Assembly (NCBI GenBank): GCA_035511515.1
Contig: DATKFG010000037.1
Span: 1-14,267, forward strand
DNA from: VBCK01 sp035511515
GTDB lineage: Bacteria > Pseudomonadota > Gammaproteobacteria > Burkholderiales > Burkholderiaceae_F
Length of the DNA: 14,267 nucleotides
Direction of reading: 5' to 3'
Part shown: positions 5,787-14,267 of the stretch, piece after piece
How positions within the stretch are numbered: the first letter of the stretch is position 1
Layout of the letters: the number at the start of each line of letters is the position of its first letter
Notes under the pieces: generated by a model
The model's input: only the letters and a program-made list of their open reading frames with translations
What the model was told of the DNA's origin: nothing
Databases searched by the model: none
Position numbers and translations under genes: made by a program

Positions 5787-6953
5787 ATGGCCGTTTGCAT
5801 CGTCGGTTGGGCTCACGGTCGGTTCGGCCGGCACGAGGGCCTGGATCTGGAAGGGCTGATCGACTCGGTCGGGCACCAGGCCCTCGAGCACGCCGGCATT
5901 GCCGCCCGGGACGTCGATGCGACCTGGCTGGGCAATCTGAACGGCGGCTTCGTGCCGGACAACTTCTGCTCCTCCTTCGTGCTCAATGCGGATCCGGCGC
6001 TGCGCTGGAAGCCGGCCACGCGCGTTGAAAACGCCTGTGCTTCGGGCTCGGCCGCGGTGTTTTCGGCGTGCGATGCGATCGAAGCGGGCCGCGCGCGCGT
6101 GGCCCTGGTGGTCGGTGCCGAGAAGATGACCGCGGTCAGCGCCGATGAGGTCACCCGCGTGCTGGCCAACGCCTCCTATGTGAAGGAGGAAGCCGCCGCC
6201 GGACTGAGCTTCCCCGGCATCTTCGCCCAGATGGCGCGCCAGTATTTTGCCCGCTACGGAGATCACCGCGACACGCTCGCCCGGATCGCGGCCAAGAACC
6301 ATCTGAACGGCGTGCGCAATCCGTGGGCGCAGGTCCGCAAGGATCTGGGCTTCGAATTCTGCAACACCGTATCGGACAAGAACCCGCTGATCGCCGACCC
6401 GCTGCGCAAGACCGACTGCTCGCTGGTGTCGGACGGGGCTGCCGCGGTGGTGCTGGCCGACGAGAAAACCAGCCGCAGCCTGGCCCGCGCGGTGCGGTTC
6501 CGCGCGCGGGCGCAGGTCAACGACTGGCTGCCGATGTCGCGCCGCGACGCCAGCTCGTTCGAGGGTCCGCGCCGCGCCTGGAGCGCTGCGCTCAGCGCGG
6601 CCGGCTGCCGCATCCTGGACCTGTCGCTGGCCGAGGTGCACGACTGCTTCACGATCGCGGAGCTGCTGACCTACGAGGCGATGGGACTGGCCGATCACGG
6701 CGCCGGCGCACGCGTGGTGCAGGACGGCACCGTTTACCCGGACGGTCGCCTGCCGGTCAACGTATCGGGCGGCCTGAAAGCCAAGGGCCATCCGATCGGC
6801 GCCACGGGCGTGTCCATGCACGCGCTGTGCGCGATGCAGCTCACCGGCAGTGCCGGCGAGATGCAGGTGCGCAATGCACGCCTGGCGGGCGTCTTCAATA
6901 TGGGCGGCGCGGCAGTGGCCAACTACGTCAGCATCCTGGAACCGCTGAAGTAG
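5787..6953 (+). CDS. SCP-x-type thiolase (acetyl-CoA acetyltransferase family)
   Basis: A 388-residue protein, standard for the SCP-x/thiolase-like branch. AGGAGG at about 5776-5781 precedes ATG by a few bases. The nucleophile is C84 in VENACASGSAA. Other motifs are VHDCFTIAE (H285, C287), the SCP-x version of the second active-site box, and GGLKAKGHPIGATG (328-341, H335). The usual C-terminal C-x-G box of classical thiolases is NMGGAA (371-376) here, as is normal for SCP-x forms. Such enzymes cleave or form beta-ketoacyl-CoA; in many bacteria they act on branched, sterol-side-chain or aromatic acyl-CoA, and the substrate cannot be read from sequence. No DUF35-like partner protein, often required by relatives, lies next to it. 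The MFS gene follows after 26 bases, so co-transcription is likely. Confidence 0.88.
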   Translation: MAVCIVGWAHGRFGRHEGLDLEGLIDSVGHQALEHAGIAARDVDATWLGNLNGGFVPDNFCSSFVLNADPALRWKPATRVENACASGSAAVFSACDAIEAGRARVALVVGAEKMTAVSADEVTRVLANASYVKEEAAAGLSFPGIFAQMARQYFARYGDHRDTLARIAAKNHLNGVRNPWAQVRKDLGFEFCNTVSDKNPLIADPLRKTDCSLVSDGAAAVVLADEKTSRSLARAVRFRARAQVNDWLPMSRRDASSFEGPRRAWSAALSAAGCRILDLSLAEVHDCFTIAELLTYEAMGLADHGAGARVVQDGTVYPDGRLPVNVSGGLKAKGHPIGATGVSMHALCAMQLTGSAGEMQVRNARLAGVFNMGGAAVANYVSILEPLK

Positions 6954-6979
6954 CCCTGCCGGCGCCCCGACGCAGCGCA

Positions 6980-8320
6980 ATGTCCGAAGTCTCCCGGCGC
7001 ATCGGGCGCGGGCTGTTTGCCTTTGCGCTTCGCCCCGACGACCTGCTGCGCGACCGCATCTATCGGCGCCTGTGGTCATCGACACTGATCAGCTCGTTCG
7101 GCTCCCAGGTGTCGCTGCTCGCGTTGCCGCTGACGGCGGCCGTGCTGCTGCAGGCATCGCCCACGCAGATGGGCCTGCTCACCGCCATGGAGATCGTCCC
7201 GTTCGCGCTGTTTTCGCTGCCCACCGGAGTGTGGCTCGACCAGGTCAGAAAACTGCCGGTGTACGTGGTGGGCGAGCTCACGATCGGGGCCGCCGTGGCC
7301 TGCGTGCCGCTGGCGTGGTGGCTGGGGGCGCTGTCGATGCCGTTCATGTATGTGATCGCGTTCGCGATCGGCGCCGTCAACACGACGGCCGGAAGCGCCT
7401 CGCAGATCGTGCTGACCCAGCTGGTTGAACGCGAACGGCTGGTGGAAGGACATGCCAGAAACGCGCTGGCCTCCTCGACCGCCGAGGTGCTGGGCCCGGG
7501 CGCGGCGGGCCTGTTGATCCGCTTTACCGGAGCGCCGCTCGCGCTGCTGGCCAATGCGGCGCTGATGGTGACCTCGGCCGCGATCCTGCGCGGCATCCAC
7601 GTGCCGCCGGAGCAACGCCACCCGCGCGCGCCGTTCTGGCCGTCGATGCGCAGCGGCCTGGACTTCGTGGTGCAGCGGCGGCTGCTGACCACGATGGCGC
7701 TCGCGGTGGGCATGTGGCAGTTCTGCTACCAGGCCACGGTCGCGGTGCAGATCCTGTTCGCCACGCGCATGCTGGGTCTGTCGGAGCGCGCAGTGGGCCT
7801 GAGCTACGTGGCGCTGGGCGGCGGAACGATCCTGGCCAGCGTTTTCGGCCACCGCATGGTGCGACACATCGGCCCGGGGCCGGCACTGGTGCTGGGATTT
7901 GCCGTGTGCGCGGTGGGCTGGCTGGTCCTGGCGCTGGCCCCGTTGGGTGAGCTGGGCGTGGCGGCTTTCGCGGTGATGCTGTTTCTGTACGGCATCGGAG
8001 CCGTGCTCATCTTCATCAACTTTCTGGCGCTGCGTCAGGCCGTGACGCCGGCACCGATGCTGGGGCGGATGACCAGCACGATGCGCTGGCTGATCCTGCT
8101 GCCGGCCGCACCGGGGGCCGTGTTCGGCGGCTGGTTGGGCGAGCTGTTCGGCCTGCGCGCGACCCTTTTTTTCAGTGGTGCCGGCGTGCTGCTGCTGGCG
8201 CTGGCCGCCTGGCGCCAGCCGGTGATTCGCGCGCTGCGTACGTTGCCCGGCGTCGACAGCGGTCTCGTCAGTGCGGATGCCCAGGTCGGACAGCGGTCCA
8301 GCCCGGACCGCATCCGCTAA
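6980..8320 (+). CDS. MFS transporter (EntS/MFS_3-like exporter)
   Basis: A 446-residue inner-membrane protein. The start at ATG 6980 is chosen because the open frame upstream overlaps the thiolase gene and has no transporter character. A ~30-residue basic cytoplasmic lead (RRIGR, RRLW) precedes about 12 hydrophobic segments. The first is at about 35-57, and the last ends near 410 (LFFSGAGVLLLALAAW). The TM2-TM3 loop carries GVWLDQVRKLP (83-93), the MFS motif-A pattern G-x-x-x-D-x-x-x-[KR]. Overall order and style fit the MFS_3 group that includes the enterobactin exporter EntS and many drug-efflux proteins. Substrate unknown. It follows the thiolase by 26 bases. A run of seven T near 8165-8172 lies in the coding region, but the frame continues intact. 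The hydrophilic tail after 415 is unremarkable. Confidence 0.85.
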   Translation: MSEVSRRIGRGLFAFALRPDDLLRDRIYRRLWSSTLISSFGSQVSLLALPLTAAVLLQASPTQMGLLTAMEIVPFALFSLPTGVWLDQVRKLPVYVVGELTIGAAVACVPLAWWLGALSMPFMYVIAFAIGAVNTTAGSASQIVLTQLVERERLVEGHARNALASSTAEVLGPGAAGLLIRFTGAPLALLANAALMVTSAAILRGIHVPPEQRHPRAPFWPSMRSGLDFVVQRRLLTTMALAVGMWQFCYQATVAVQILFATRMLGLSERAVGLSYVALGGGTILASVFGHRMVRHIGPGPALVLGFAVCAVGWLVLALAPLGELGVAAFAVMLFLYGIGAVLIFINFLALRQAVTPAPMLGRMTSTMRWLILLPAAPGAVFGGWLGELFGLRATLFFSGAGVLLLALAAWRQPVIRALRTLPGVDSGLVSADAQVGQRSSPDRIR

Positions 8321-8424
8321 CGACGGTTTTTGATGCAGGCTCGATCACTGCCACCGATGGTAGCGTCGGGCGTCCCGGTACGAACTACGCTGACGACTGC
8401 TGCCCTGTACACAGTCGCCACAAG

Positions 8425-8616
8425 GTGCCGACCAAAGTCGTTCAGATCCTGCGGCAATTGCAAAAAGAAGGCTGGGCTCTTGTCGCAAGACATGGAAGCC
8501 GCCGTCAGTACAAACACCCGGCAAGGCGCGGTCGAGTCACGATAGCCGGCAAGCCTGGTGACGACGTCGCTCCAGGCATGCTGGACAGCATCCGCAAGCT
8601 GGCCGGCCGCAGGTAG
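8425..8616 (+). CDS. hicA: HicA-family toxin, catalytic His replaced by Arg
   Basis: 63 residues from a GTG start; no ATG lies upstream in frame. HicA toxins are small double-stranded-RNA-binding-fold ribonucleases that cut mRNA. The pattern is clear: VVQILRQLQKEGWALVARHG, then SRRQYKHPARRGRVTIAGKP, GDDVAPGMLDSIRKLAG. Relatives of this subgroup read G-S-H-R-Q-Y-[KR]-H-P, and the His in GSH or GSxH is required for RNA cleavage. Here the box is GSRR, with R26 and R27, so neither position has His. CGC at R26 is one transition from CAC. Length, fold residues and partner are otherwise intact. It is probably a catalytically dead, non-toxic HicA kept for RNA or HicB binding, or a recent loss. hicB follows after 9 bases. 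GTG use is weak support for low expression. The family call is firm; inactivity is inferred. Confidence 0.82.
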   Translation: MPTKVVQILRQLQKEGWALVARHGSRRQYKHPARRGRVTIAGKPGDDVAPGMLDSIRKLAGRR

Positions 8617-8625
8617 CTCTCAACC

Positions 8626-8838
8626 GTGCGCTATGCGATCGTCATCGAGAGAGCCGCTGACAGCTACTCGGCCTATGCCCCCGATCTGCCGGGTTGCGTC
8701 GCCACAGCTGCCAGCGTGCAGGAAGTCGAGGCCGAAATGACGGAGGCGATCGTCCTTCACCTCGAGGGACTGCGAGCCGACGGCCAGCCTGTGCCGCAGG
8801 CGTCAAGCCAGGTCAAGTACCTCGAGATTGCCGGCTGA
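8626..8838 (+). CDS. hicB: HicB-family antitoxin
   Basis: 70 residues from a GTG start, 9 bases after hicA. The sequence MRYAIVIERAADSYSAYAPD, LPGCVATAASVQEVEAEMTE, AIVLHLEGLRADG is the degenerate RNase-H-like HicB fold. It includes the Y-x-A-x-x-P-D-L-P-G-C strand-turn and the E-x-x-x-x-E-A-[IL]-x-x-H-[LI]-E-G-L helix. HicB binds and blocks HicA and, in longer members, represses the operon through a C-terminal DNA-binding domain. This one ends right after the fold, as the short HicB subgroup does, so autoregulation through an own DNA-binding domain is not expected. Its toxin partner lacks the active-site His. The gene converges on the slipin gene, with 32 bases between the stops. Confidence 0.88.
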   Translation: MRYAIVIERAADSYSAYAPDLPGCVATAASVQEVEAEMTEAIVLHLEGLRADGQPVPQASSQVKYLEIAG

Positions 8839-8870
8839 AGCGCTGCGGTCCGGCCCAGTTACATATCGCC

Positions 8871-9629
8871 TCAGCCCGACTCGCGCCGGCCCATCATCGC
8901 CTGCAGCAGCGGCACCGGCAGCACGATGGTCGAGCCTCGATCGCCCGCGATCTGCGTCAGCGTCTGCAGGTAGCGCAGCTGCATCGCTTCGGGCTGCTGG
9001 GCCAGCATCTGCGCAGCCTCCAGCAGCGTCTGCGACGCCTGCTTCTCGCCTTCGGCGTGGATCACCTTGGCACGGCGTTCGCGCTCGGCCTCGGCCTGGC
9101 GGGCGATCGCGCGCACCATCGATTCGTTCAGGTCGACCTGCTTGATCTCGACGTTGGTGACCTTGATGCCCCAGGCGTCGGTCTGCGAGTCCAGGATGCG
9201 CTGGACGGCCAGGTTCAGCCGCTCGCGCTCGGCCAGCATCTCGTCGAGCTCGTGCTTGCCGAGCACCGCCCGCAGCGTGGTCTGCGCCAGCTGGCTGGTG
9301 GCGGTCAGGAACCTTTCCACCTGGATGATCGCCTTTTGCGGATCCACCACCCGGAAGTAGACGACCGCGCTCACCTTCACCGACACGTTGTCGCGCGAAA
9401 TCACGTCCTGCGGCGGCACGTCCAGCGTCACCACGCGCAGATCGACCCGGACCATCTGCTGAATGTAGGGCAGGATCAGCACCAAGCCCGGTCCCTTCAC
9501 GCGCCAGAACCGCCCCAACTGGAATACGACCGCGCGCTCGTACTCGCGTAGCACACGCCACGACGACACGAGCAGCACGACGACCAGCAGCAAAGCCAAG
9601 CCGAGACCGAATGGCAGTTCGAGGAACAT
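8871..9629 (-). CDS. Slipin/stomatin-like SPFH membrane protein
   Basis: 252 residues from ATG 9629. A TTG at 9635 would overlap the nfeD stop, but the ATG has GAG seven bases upstream and is preferred. Residues 5-23 form a membrane segment (LPFGLGLALLLVVVLLVSSW). An SPFH/Band-7 domain follows (about 27-190): EYERAVVFQLGRFWRVKGPG, the VDLRVVTLDVPPQDVISRDN box and VNEIKQVD-like strands. A charged coiled-coil helix comes next (AIARQAEAERERRAKVIHAE), then a hydrophobic end. Slipins assemble as oligomers on the cytoplasmic side of the inner membrane and are thought to organise lipids and the NfeD protease. The gene follows nfeD with two bases between stop and start, so the two are translationally linked. 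It belongs to the p-stomatin/slipin group rather than HflK/HflC, because no second SPFH gene lies beside it. Confidence 0.92.
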   Translation of the reverse strand: MFLELPFGLGLALLLVVVLLVSSWRVLREYERAVVFQLGRFWRVKGPGLVLILPYIQQMVRVDLRVVTLDVPPQDVISRDNVSVKVSAVVYFRVVDPQKAIIQVERFLTATSQLAQTTLRAVLGKHELDEMLAERERLNLAVQRILDSQTDAWGIKVTNVEIKQVDLNESMVRAIARQAEAERERRAKVIHAEGEKQASQTLLEAAQMLAQQPEAMQLRYLQTLTQIAGDRGSTIVLPVPLLQAMMGRRESG

Positions 9630-9631
9630 TG

Positions 9632-11011
9632 TCAACTCCGCGCTTGTCCGGCCGCACTCACCTCGAGTGTCAGTCCGTCAACTTTTTCGACGCGCACGTT
9701 CGCGCCGGCCACCAGCGGCTCACGGCTGCGCACGCGCCAGGATGCGCCCTGCACGCGGGCCCAGGCTCCCTCCTCGTCCACGACCGTCACGACGCCCTGG
9801 GCTCCGATCAGCCCCTCCCGGCCACTGACCACGGGCCGGCGCCGCGCGCGCAGCGCCAAGGTGCCGAACCCGAAGATGACGGCCGCGCTGACTGCAGCCA
9901 CGCCGAGCAGGAACGGGAACGGGAGCGCCACTTCGCCGGCGTCGGAGTTGATCAGCATCATCCCGCCGACCACCATCGCCACGATGCCGCCGACTCCGAC
10001 CACGCCGAAAGTCGGCAAGAAGACTTCAGCCACCATCAGCGCCGCGCCCAGCAAAATCAGCCCCACGCCGGCCCAGTTCACCGGCAGCAGGTGAAGTGCG
10101 TACAAGCCCAGCAGCAGGCAGATGCCGCCGAAAACTCCCGGCACAGCCGCGCCTGGGTGAACCACCTCGATGAACAGGCCATAGACGCCCAGCATCATCA
10201 GCACCAGGGCCACCGTCGGGTTCGACAGCACTGCCAGCACCCCGGTGCGCCAGTCCGGCCGCACCGTCTGAACCTCGGCGCTGGCCAGCGCCAGCCGCAC
10301 CTTGGTGGTGCCCAGCGTGATCTGCCGGCCGTCGAGCTGCCGCACCAGGTCGTCGACATCGGTTGCAATGAGGTCGATCACGCCCGCCTTCAGCGCCTCC
10401 TTGGCCGACATGCTGTGCGCATGGCGCACCGCCTGCTCGGCGAACTCGGCGTTGCGCCCGCGCAGCTGCGCCAGGCTGCGCAGGTATGCGGCCGCGTCGT
10501 TGACGGCCTTTTCGTGCAGCGTGTCGATCGGACCCGCAGGAGCATTCTTGCCCCCGGACGCCGGCGACTGCGGGCCCGGGTCCGACCCCGGTGCGCCGAT
10601 CATCACCGGGGTGGCCGCTCCCAGGTTCGAGGCGGGCGTCATCGCCGCAATGTGGCTCGCATACAGGATGTAGGTTCCCGCGCTGGCCGCGCGGGCGCCG
10701 GCCGGCCCGACCCAGGTCGCCACCGGTACGGTCGAATTCAGGATGTCCTTGATCATCGCCCGCATCGACGTGTCCAGGCCCCCGGGCGTATCCAGCTCGA
10801 GCACGACCAGAGACGCGTTCTGCGCCTGCGCCTGCGCCAGGCCGCGGGAAAAGAACTCCGCCGTGGCCGGATTGATCATGCCGTCAATCACCAGCACCAC
10901 CACGCGCGGCGCTTCCGCACTGGCCGGCGGCAACGGCAAGGCGCACCCGAGGGCCAGCCCGACCGTGACGGCCCGAAGCACGCGCCCGAATCGACCCCTT
11001 GCCGTTCTCAT
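9632..11011 (-). CDS. nfeD: NfeD-family membrane serine protease (long form)
   Basis: 459 residues in three parts. First is a signal peptide (1-32, VLRAVTVGLALGCALPLPPA). Next is a ClpP/SppA-like protease domain (about 35-250): VVVLVIDGMINPATAEFFSR, ELDTPGGL and RAASAGTYI with nucleophile S110. K168 in LHEKAVNDAAAYLRSLA is the likely base of a Ser-Lys dyad, as in the archaeal PH1510 protease. Then come about five membrane segments (about 256-385), including GLFIEVVHPGAAVPGV. An NfeD beta-barrel ends the protein (about 398-455, GAQGVVTVVDEEGAWARVQG). The family cleaves hydrophobic parts of membrane proteins, and the archaeal enzyme cuts stomatin itself. This is the long, catalytic NfeD1b form, paired with a slipin as is typical. 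A low-complexity Gly/Pro/Ala loop (140-162) separates the dyad residues. Confidence 0.92.
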   Translation of the reverse strand: MRTARGRFGRVLRAVTVGLALGCALPLPPASAEAPRVVVLVIDGMINPATAEFFSRGLAQAQAQNASLVVLELDTPGGLDTSMRAMIKDILNSTVPVATWVGPAGARAASAGTYILYASHIAAMTPASNLGAATPVMIGAPGSDPGPQSPASGGKNAPAGPIDTLHEKAVNDAAAYLRSLAQLRGRNAEFAEQAVRHAHSMSAKEALKAGVIDLIATDVDDLVRQLDGRQITLGTTKVRLALASAEVQTVRPDWRTGVLAVLSNPTVALVLMMLGVYGLFIEVVHPGAAVPGVFGGICLLLGLYALHLLPVNWAGVGLILLGAALMVAEVFLPTFGVVGVGGIVAMVVGGMMLINSDAGEVALPFPFLLGVAAVSAAVIFGFGTLALRARRRPVVSGREGLIGAQGVVTVVDEEGAWARVQGASWRVRSREPLVAGANVRVEKVDGLTLEVSAAGQARS

Positions 11012-11059
11012 CCCGCGCCACCTGGCGGTCCCGACGCTTGCAAGCGCAGCGCCCGCAAG

Positions 11060-11082
11060 ACGACGGCATCATCGTCCGTCGT
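11060..11082 (-). terminator. Possible hairpin between uup and nfeD
   Basis: Arms ACGACGG (11060-11066) and CCGTCGT (11076-11082) are exact complements with a 9-base loop. The hairpin lies about 80 bases after the uup stop and about 50 before the nfeD start, both on the minus strand. It could end the uup transcript or sit in the nfeD leader. There is no T-run. The rest of 11012-11161 holds nothing recognised. Confidence 0.25.
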
Positions 11083-11161
11083 GGCGCGGAACGCAAACCC
11101 GGCCCGCTCGCATCCGCCCACCATTGCGGGCCCAGGCGCATGCAATCGGCACCGGACCAAG

Positions 11162-12995
<1,834 letters not shown>

Positions 12996-12997
<2 letters not shown>

Positions 12998-13015
12998 GGG
13001 TGCTCCAGCACCCAT
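12996..13015 (-). promoter_or_regulatory. Perfect palindrome over the uup ribosome site and start codon
   Basis: Arms ATGGGTGCT (12996-13004) and AGCACCCAT (13007-13015) are exact complements. On the uup mRNA they fold as an 8-bp stem, AUGGGUGC with GCACCCAU, closed by UGGA. The GGAG ribosome site sits in the loop and stem top, and AU of the AUG start lies in the 3' arm. This could limit initiation, or be a protein operator in the 75-base gap shared with the divergent dioxygenase gene. Confidence 0.5.
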
Positions 13016-13072
13016 TATCGATTAACCTGATTCCCTGACGGCGTCGACCGGTATCGCAATGGGCGCTCTTGG

Positions 13073-14122
13073 ATGCTACTCAGGGAGCTGAACCGAGGTA
13101 AGTGCAAGACCTATCTGGTCGCGTGCAAACTCGACCGGGTCGCGGTCCTGATCGATCCGGTCCGCGACCATATCGACCGTTACCTGGCGATGCTCGCGTA
13201 CCTGCGCTTGACGCTGCACGCCGTCATCGACACCCACACGCACGCCGACCATCGCACCGGGTGCTTCGAGCTCGGCGATCTGACGGGCGCGGCCGTGCTG
13301 ATGCACCGCAACGCCCCGGCGCCCCGGGTCGACCGCCACTTGGCCGACGGCGACACGCTGCGGCTGGGCACGCTGACGCTGCGGTTCCTGGCCACGCCGG
13401 GGCACACGCCGGACGGCGTCAGCATCGTGGTGGACGATACGGTGTTCACCGGCGATACGCTGCTGATACGGGGCACGGGGCGGGCCGATTTCCCGGGCGG
13501 CGATGCCGGGGCCCAGTACGACAGCATCGTGGGCAAGCTCTTCGCACTGCCCGATCACACGGTCGTGCTGCCGGCGCACGACTATCGGGGCAACACGGCC
13601 TCCACGATCGGACAGGAGCGGCGCCTGAATCCGCGCCTGGCCGGGCAGACGCGCGAGGGCTACGTGGCGTTGATGGCTGCGCTGCAGCTGCCGCTGCCCG
13701 ACCGGGTGCAGGAAGTGCTGCAGCCGAATCAGTCGGCGCTGGACGACGATGCGCTGAATTTTCCGACCCTGGCCCAGCTCAGCGACGTGCGCCAGATTCC
13801 GGCCCGCGTGCTGAACGAAATGCTGACCCGCCAGAGCCCCCCGCTGGTGATCGACGTGCGCGAGCAAAGCGAGTTCGATGGCGAGCTCGGGCATATTGCC
13901 GGCGCAACCGCGATTCCGCTGCGCACGCTGGCCGGCCGCGCCGGCGAGCTCGGCGCCGCCAAGGACGGCCCGGTGGTCGTCGTGTGCCGCTCCGGCGTGC
14001 GCAGCACCACCGCGGCGGCGATTCTTACCAGCCTCGGCTTCGAGGATGTGTCGAACCTGAAGGGCGGCATGCTGGCCTGGCACGACCTGGGGCTGCCGGT
14101 TTCGCGGGTGCCTTCGCGTTGA
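13073..14122 (+). CDS. Persulfide dioxygenase-rhodanese fusion
   Basis: 349 residues, cytosolic. The N-terminal metallo-beta-lactamase-fold part (1-235) is of the ETHE1/persulfide-dioxygenase type: DTHTHADHRTG (53-63), TPGHTPDGVSIV (108-119, H111), FTGDTLLIRGTGRADF (125-140, D128) and PAHDYRG (167-173). H55, H111 and D128 fit the single-iron site of ETHE1. The C-terminal rhodanese domain (about 236-345) has PPLVIDVREQSEF, a GHI-x-GA-x-x-IP turn and active loop CRSGVRS with C305. Dioxygenases of this type oxidise glutathione persulfide to sulfite. The fused rhodanese can move sulfane sulfur between thiosulfate, glutathione and persulfide, so both steps sit in one chain. It resembles PRF proteins such as that of Burkholderia phytofirmans. 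The start lacks a clear ribosome site; ATG 13073 is the first in frame. It diverges from uup. Confidence 0.92.
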   Translation: MLLRELNRGKCKTYLVACKLDRVAVLIDPVRDHIDRYLAMLAYLRLTLHAVIDTHTHADHRTGCFELGDLTGAAVLMHRNAPAPRVDRHLADGDTLRLGTLTLRFLATPGHTPDGVSIVVDDTVFTGDTLLIRGTGRADFPGGDAGAQYDSIVGKLFALPDHTVVLPAHDYRGNTASTIGQERRLNPRLAGQTREGYVALMAALQLPLPDRVQEVLQPNQSALDDDALNFPTLAQLSDVRQIPARVLNEMLTRQSPPLVIDVREQSEFDGELGHIAGATAIPLRTLAGRAGELGAAKDGPVVVVCRSGVRSTTAAAILTSLGFEDVSNLKGGMLAWHDLGLPVSRVPSR

Positions 14123-14138
14123 GGCGCCCTCACCCCCT

Positions 14139-14165
14139 CCCCTCTCCCGCTGCGCGGGCGAGGGG
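14139..14165 (+). terminator. Hairpin after the dioxygenase-rhodanese gene
   Basis: CCCCTC (14139-14144) pairs with GAGGGG (14160-14165), and CCCGC (14146-14150) pairs with GCGGG (14154-14158), with one T-C mismatch and a TGC loop. It lies 16 bases after the stop, preceded by a C/T-rich run (CCCTCACCCCCTCC). This form resembles a common REP-like or terminator hairpin of GC-rich proteobacteria. No T-run follows. Confidence 0.5.
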
Positions 14166-14175
14166 CGATACGGTA

Positions 14176-14222
14176 CAGACCGGGATGATAGGTAACACTT
14201 CAGACCGGGAGGATGGGTGACA
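14176..14222. mobile_element. Left end of an IS481-like element with a tandem 22-base repeat
   Basis: Two 22-base units, 14176-14197 and 14201-14222, agree at 19 of 22 positions with a period of 25. Both begin CAGACCGGGA and end in a GGT-x-ACA motif. The first unit resembles, in inverted orientation, the IS end left at 2009-2034. The units are probably the terminal inverted repeat plus an inner transposase-binding site. The element continues beyond the window and its exact tip is not fixed. Confidence 0.5.
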
Positions 14223-14255
14223 GGTTGAAGATCCATGGGCAAGGAGGACTTGCCT

Positions 14256-14267
14256 ATGGGTTGGAAG
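14256..14267 (+). CDS. First codons of an IS481-like transposase (truncated by window)
   Basis: AAGGAGG at 14241-14247 stands 8 bases before ATG 14256, an ideal ribosome site. Only MGWK is visible before the edge. IS481-type transposases of this group often begin M-P-W-K-E, so the start and the IS-like upstream repeats agree. ATG 14235 is in frame but overlaps poorly with the ribosome site. Four residues cannot prove the family. Confidence 0.4.

Noticed and set aside
6323..6979. N-terminal extension of the MFS frame
   Set aside because: It overlaps the thiolase gene and has the composition of a shifted-frame shadow; the transporter-like sequence begins at ATG 6980.
8165..8172. Run of seven T in the MFS gene as a possible programmed frameshift site
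   Set aside because: The frame continues with normal transporter sequence to a proper stop, and no alternative-frame extension of interest follows.
9630..9635. TTG start for the slipin gene giving a 4-base overlap with nfeD
   Set aside because: ATG at 9629 is better spaced from the upstream GAG and removes only two residues.

Overview
The window is GC-rich, densely coded chromosomal DNA from a proteobacterium, most likely a betaproteobacterium (Burkholderiales-like). This is judged from protein style, the tRNA-Ser sequence, the acs/cobA and nfeD-slipin arrangements and strong G/C third-position bias. No taxonomic marker was compared, so the placement is inference.

Layout. (1) 1-182: the C-terminus of a YceI-like protein. 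(2) 183-2133: a gene-poor, decayed stretch. It holds a truncated P4-type integrase, an interrupted small exported-protein ORF, one intact PepSY-domain protein, and the C-terminal relic of an IS481-like transposase. (3) 2065-2315: a cluster of structured palindromes around a tRNA-Ser(GGA) gene on the minus strand. (4) 2324-5632, minus strand: a DUF4440-like exported protein, uroporphyrinogen-III C-methyltransferase and acetyl-CoA synthetase, in that transcription order. (5) 5787-8320, plus strand: an SCP-x-type thiolase and an MFS transporter. (6) 8425-8838: a HicA/HicB toxin-antitoxin pair whose HicA lacks the catalytic histidine. (7) 8871-11011, minus strand: an nfeD-slipin operon for membrane quality control. 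(8) 11162-12997, minus strand: a Uup-type ABC-F ATPase. (9) 13073-14122, plus strand: a persulfide dioxygenase-rhodanese fusion. (10) 14176-14267: the left end and first codons of an IS481-like element that runs out of the window.

How the genes fit together. acs (acetate to acetyl-CoA) and the thiolase (acyl-CoA chemistry) form a loose acyl-CoA neighbourhood. cobA feeds siroheme/cobalamin synthesis and the dioxygenase-rhodanese handles persulfide sulfur, so both touch sulfur metabolism, but no shared operon is visible. NfeD and slipin are a known functional pair.

The most unusual signal is a four-copy hairpin family. It has a conserved inner part (GAA, GCGC, 3-4 base loop, GCGC, GAA/GGA) and outer stems that differ between copies but still pair. 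Three copies flank the tRNA-Ser gene. The fourth lies in frame inside the ABC-F gene and encodes part of its linker. No clearly novel multi-gene defence or biosynthetic system is visible.
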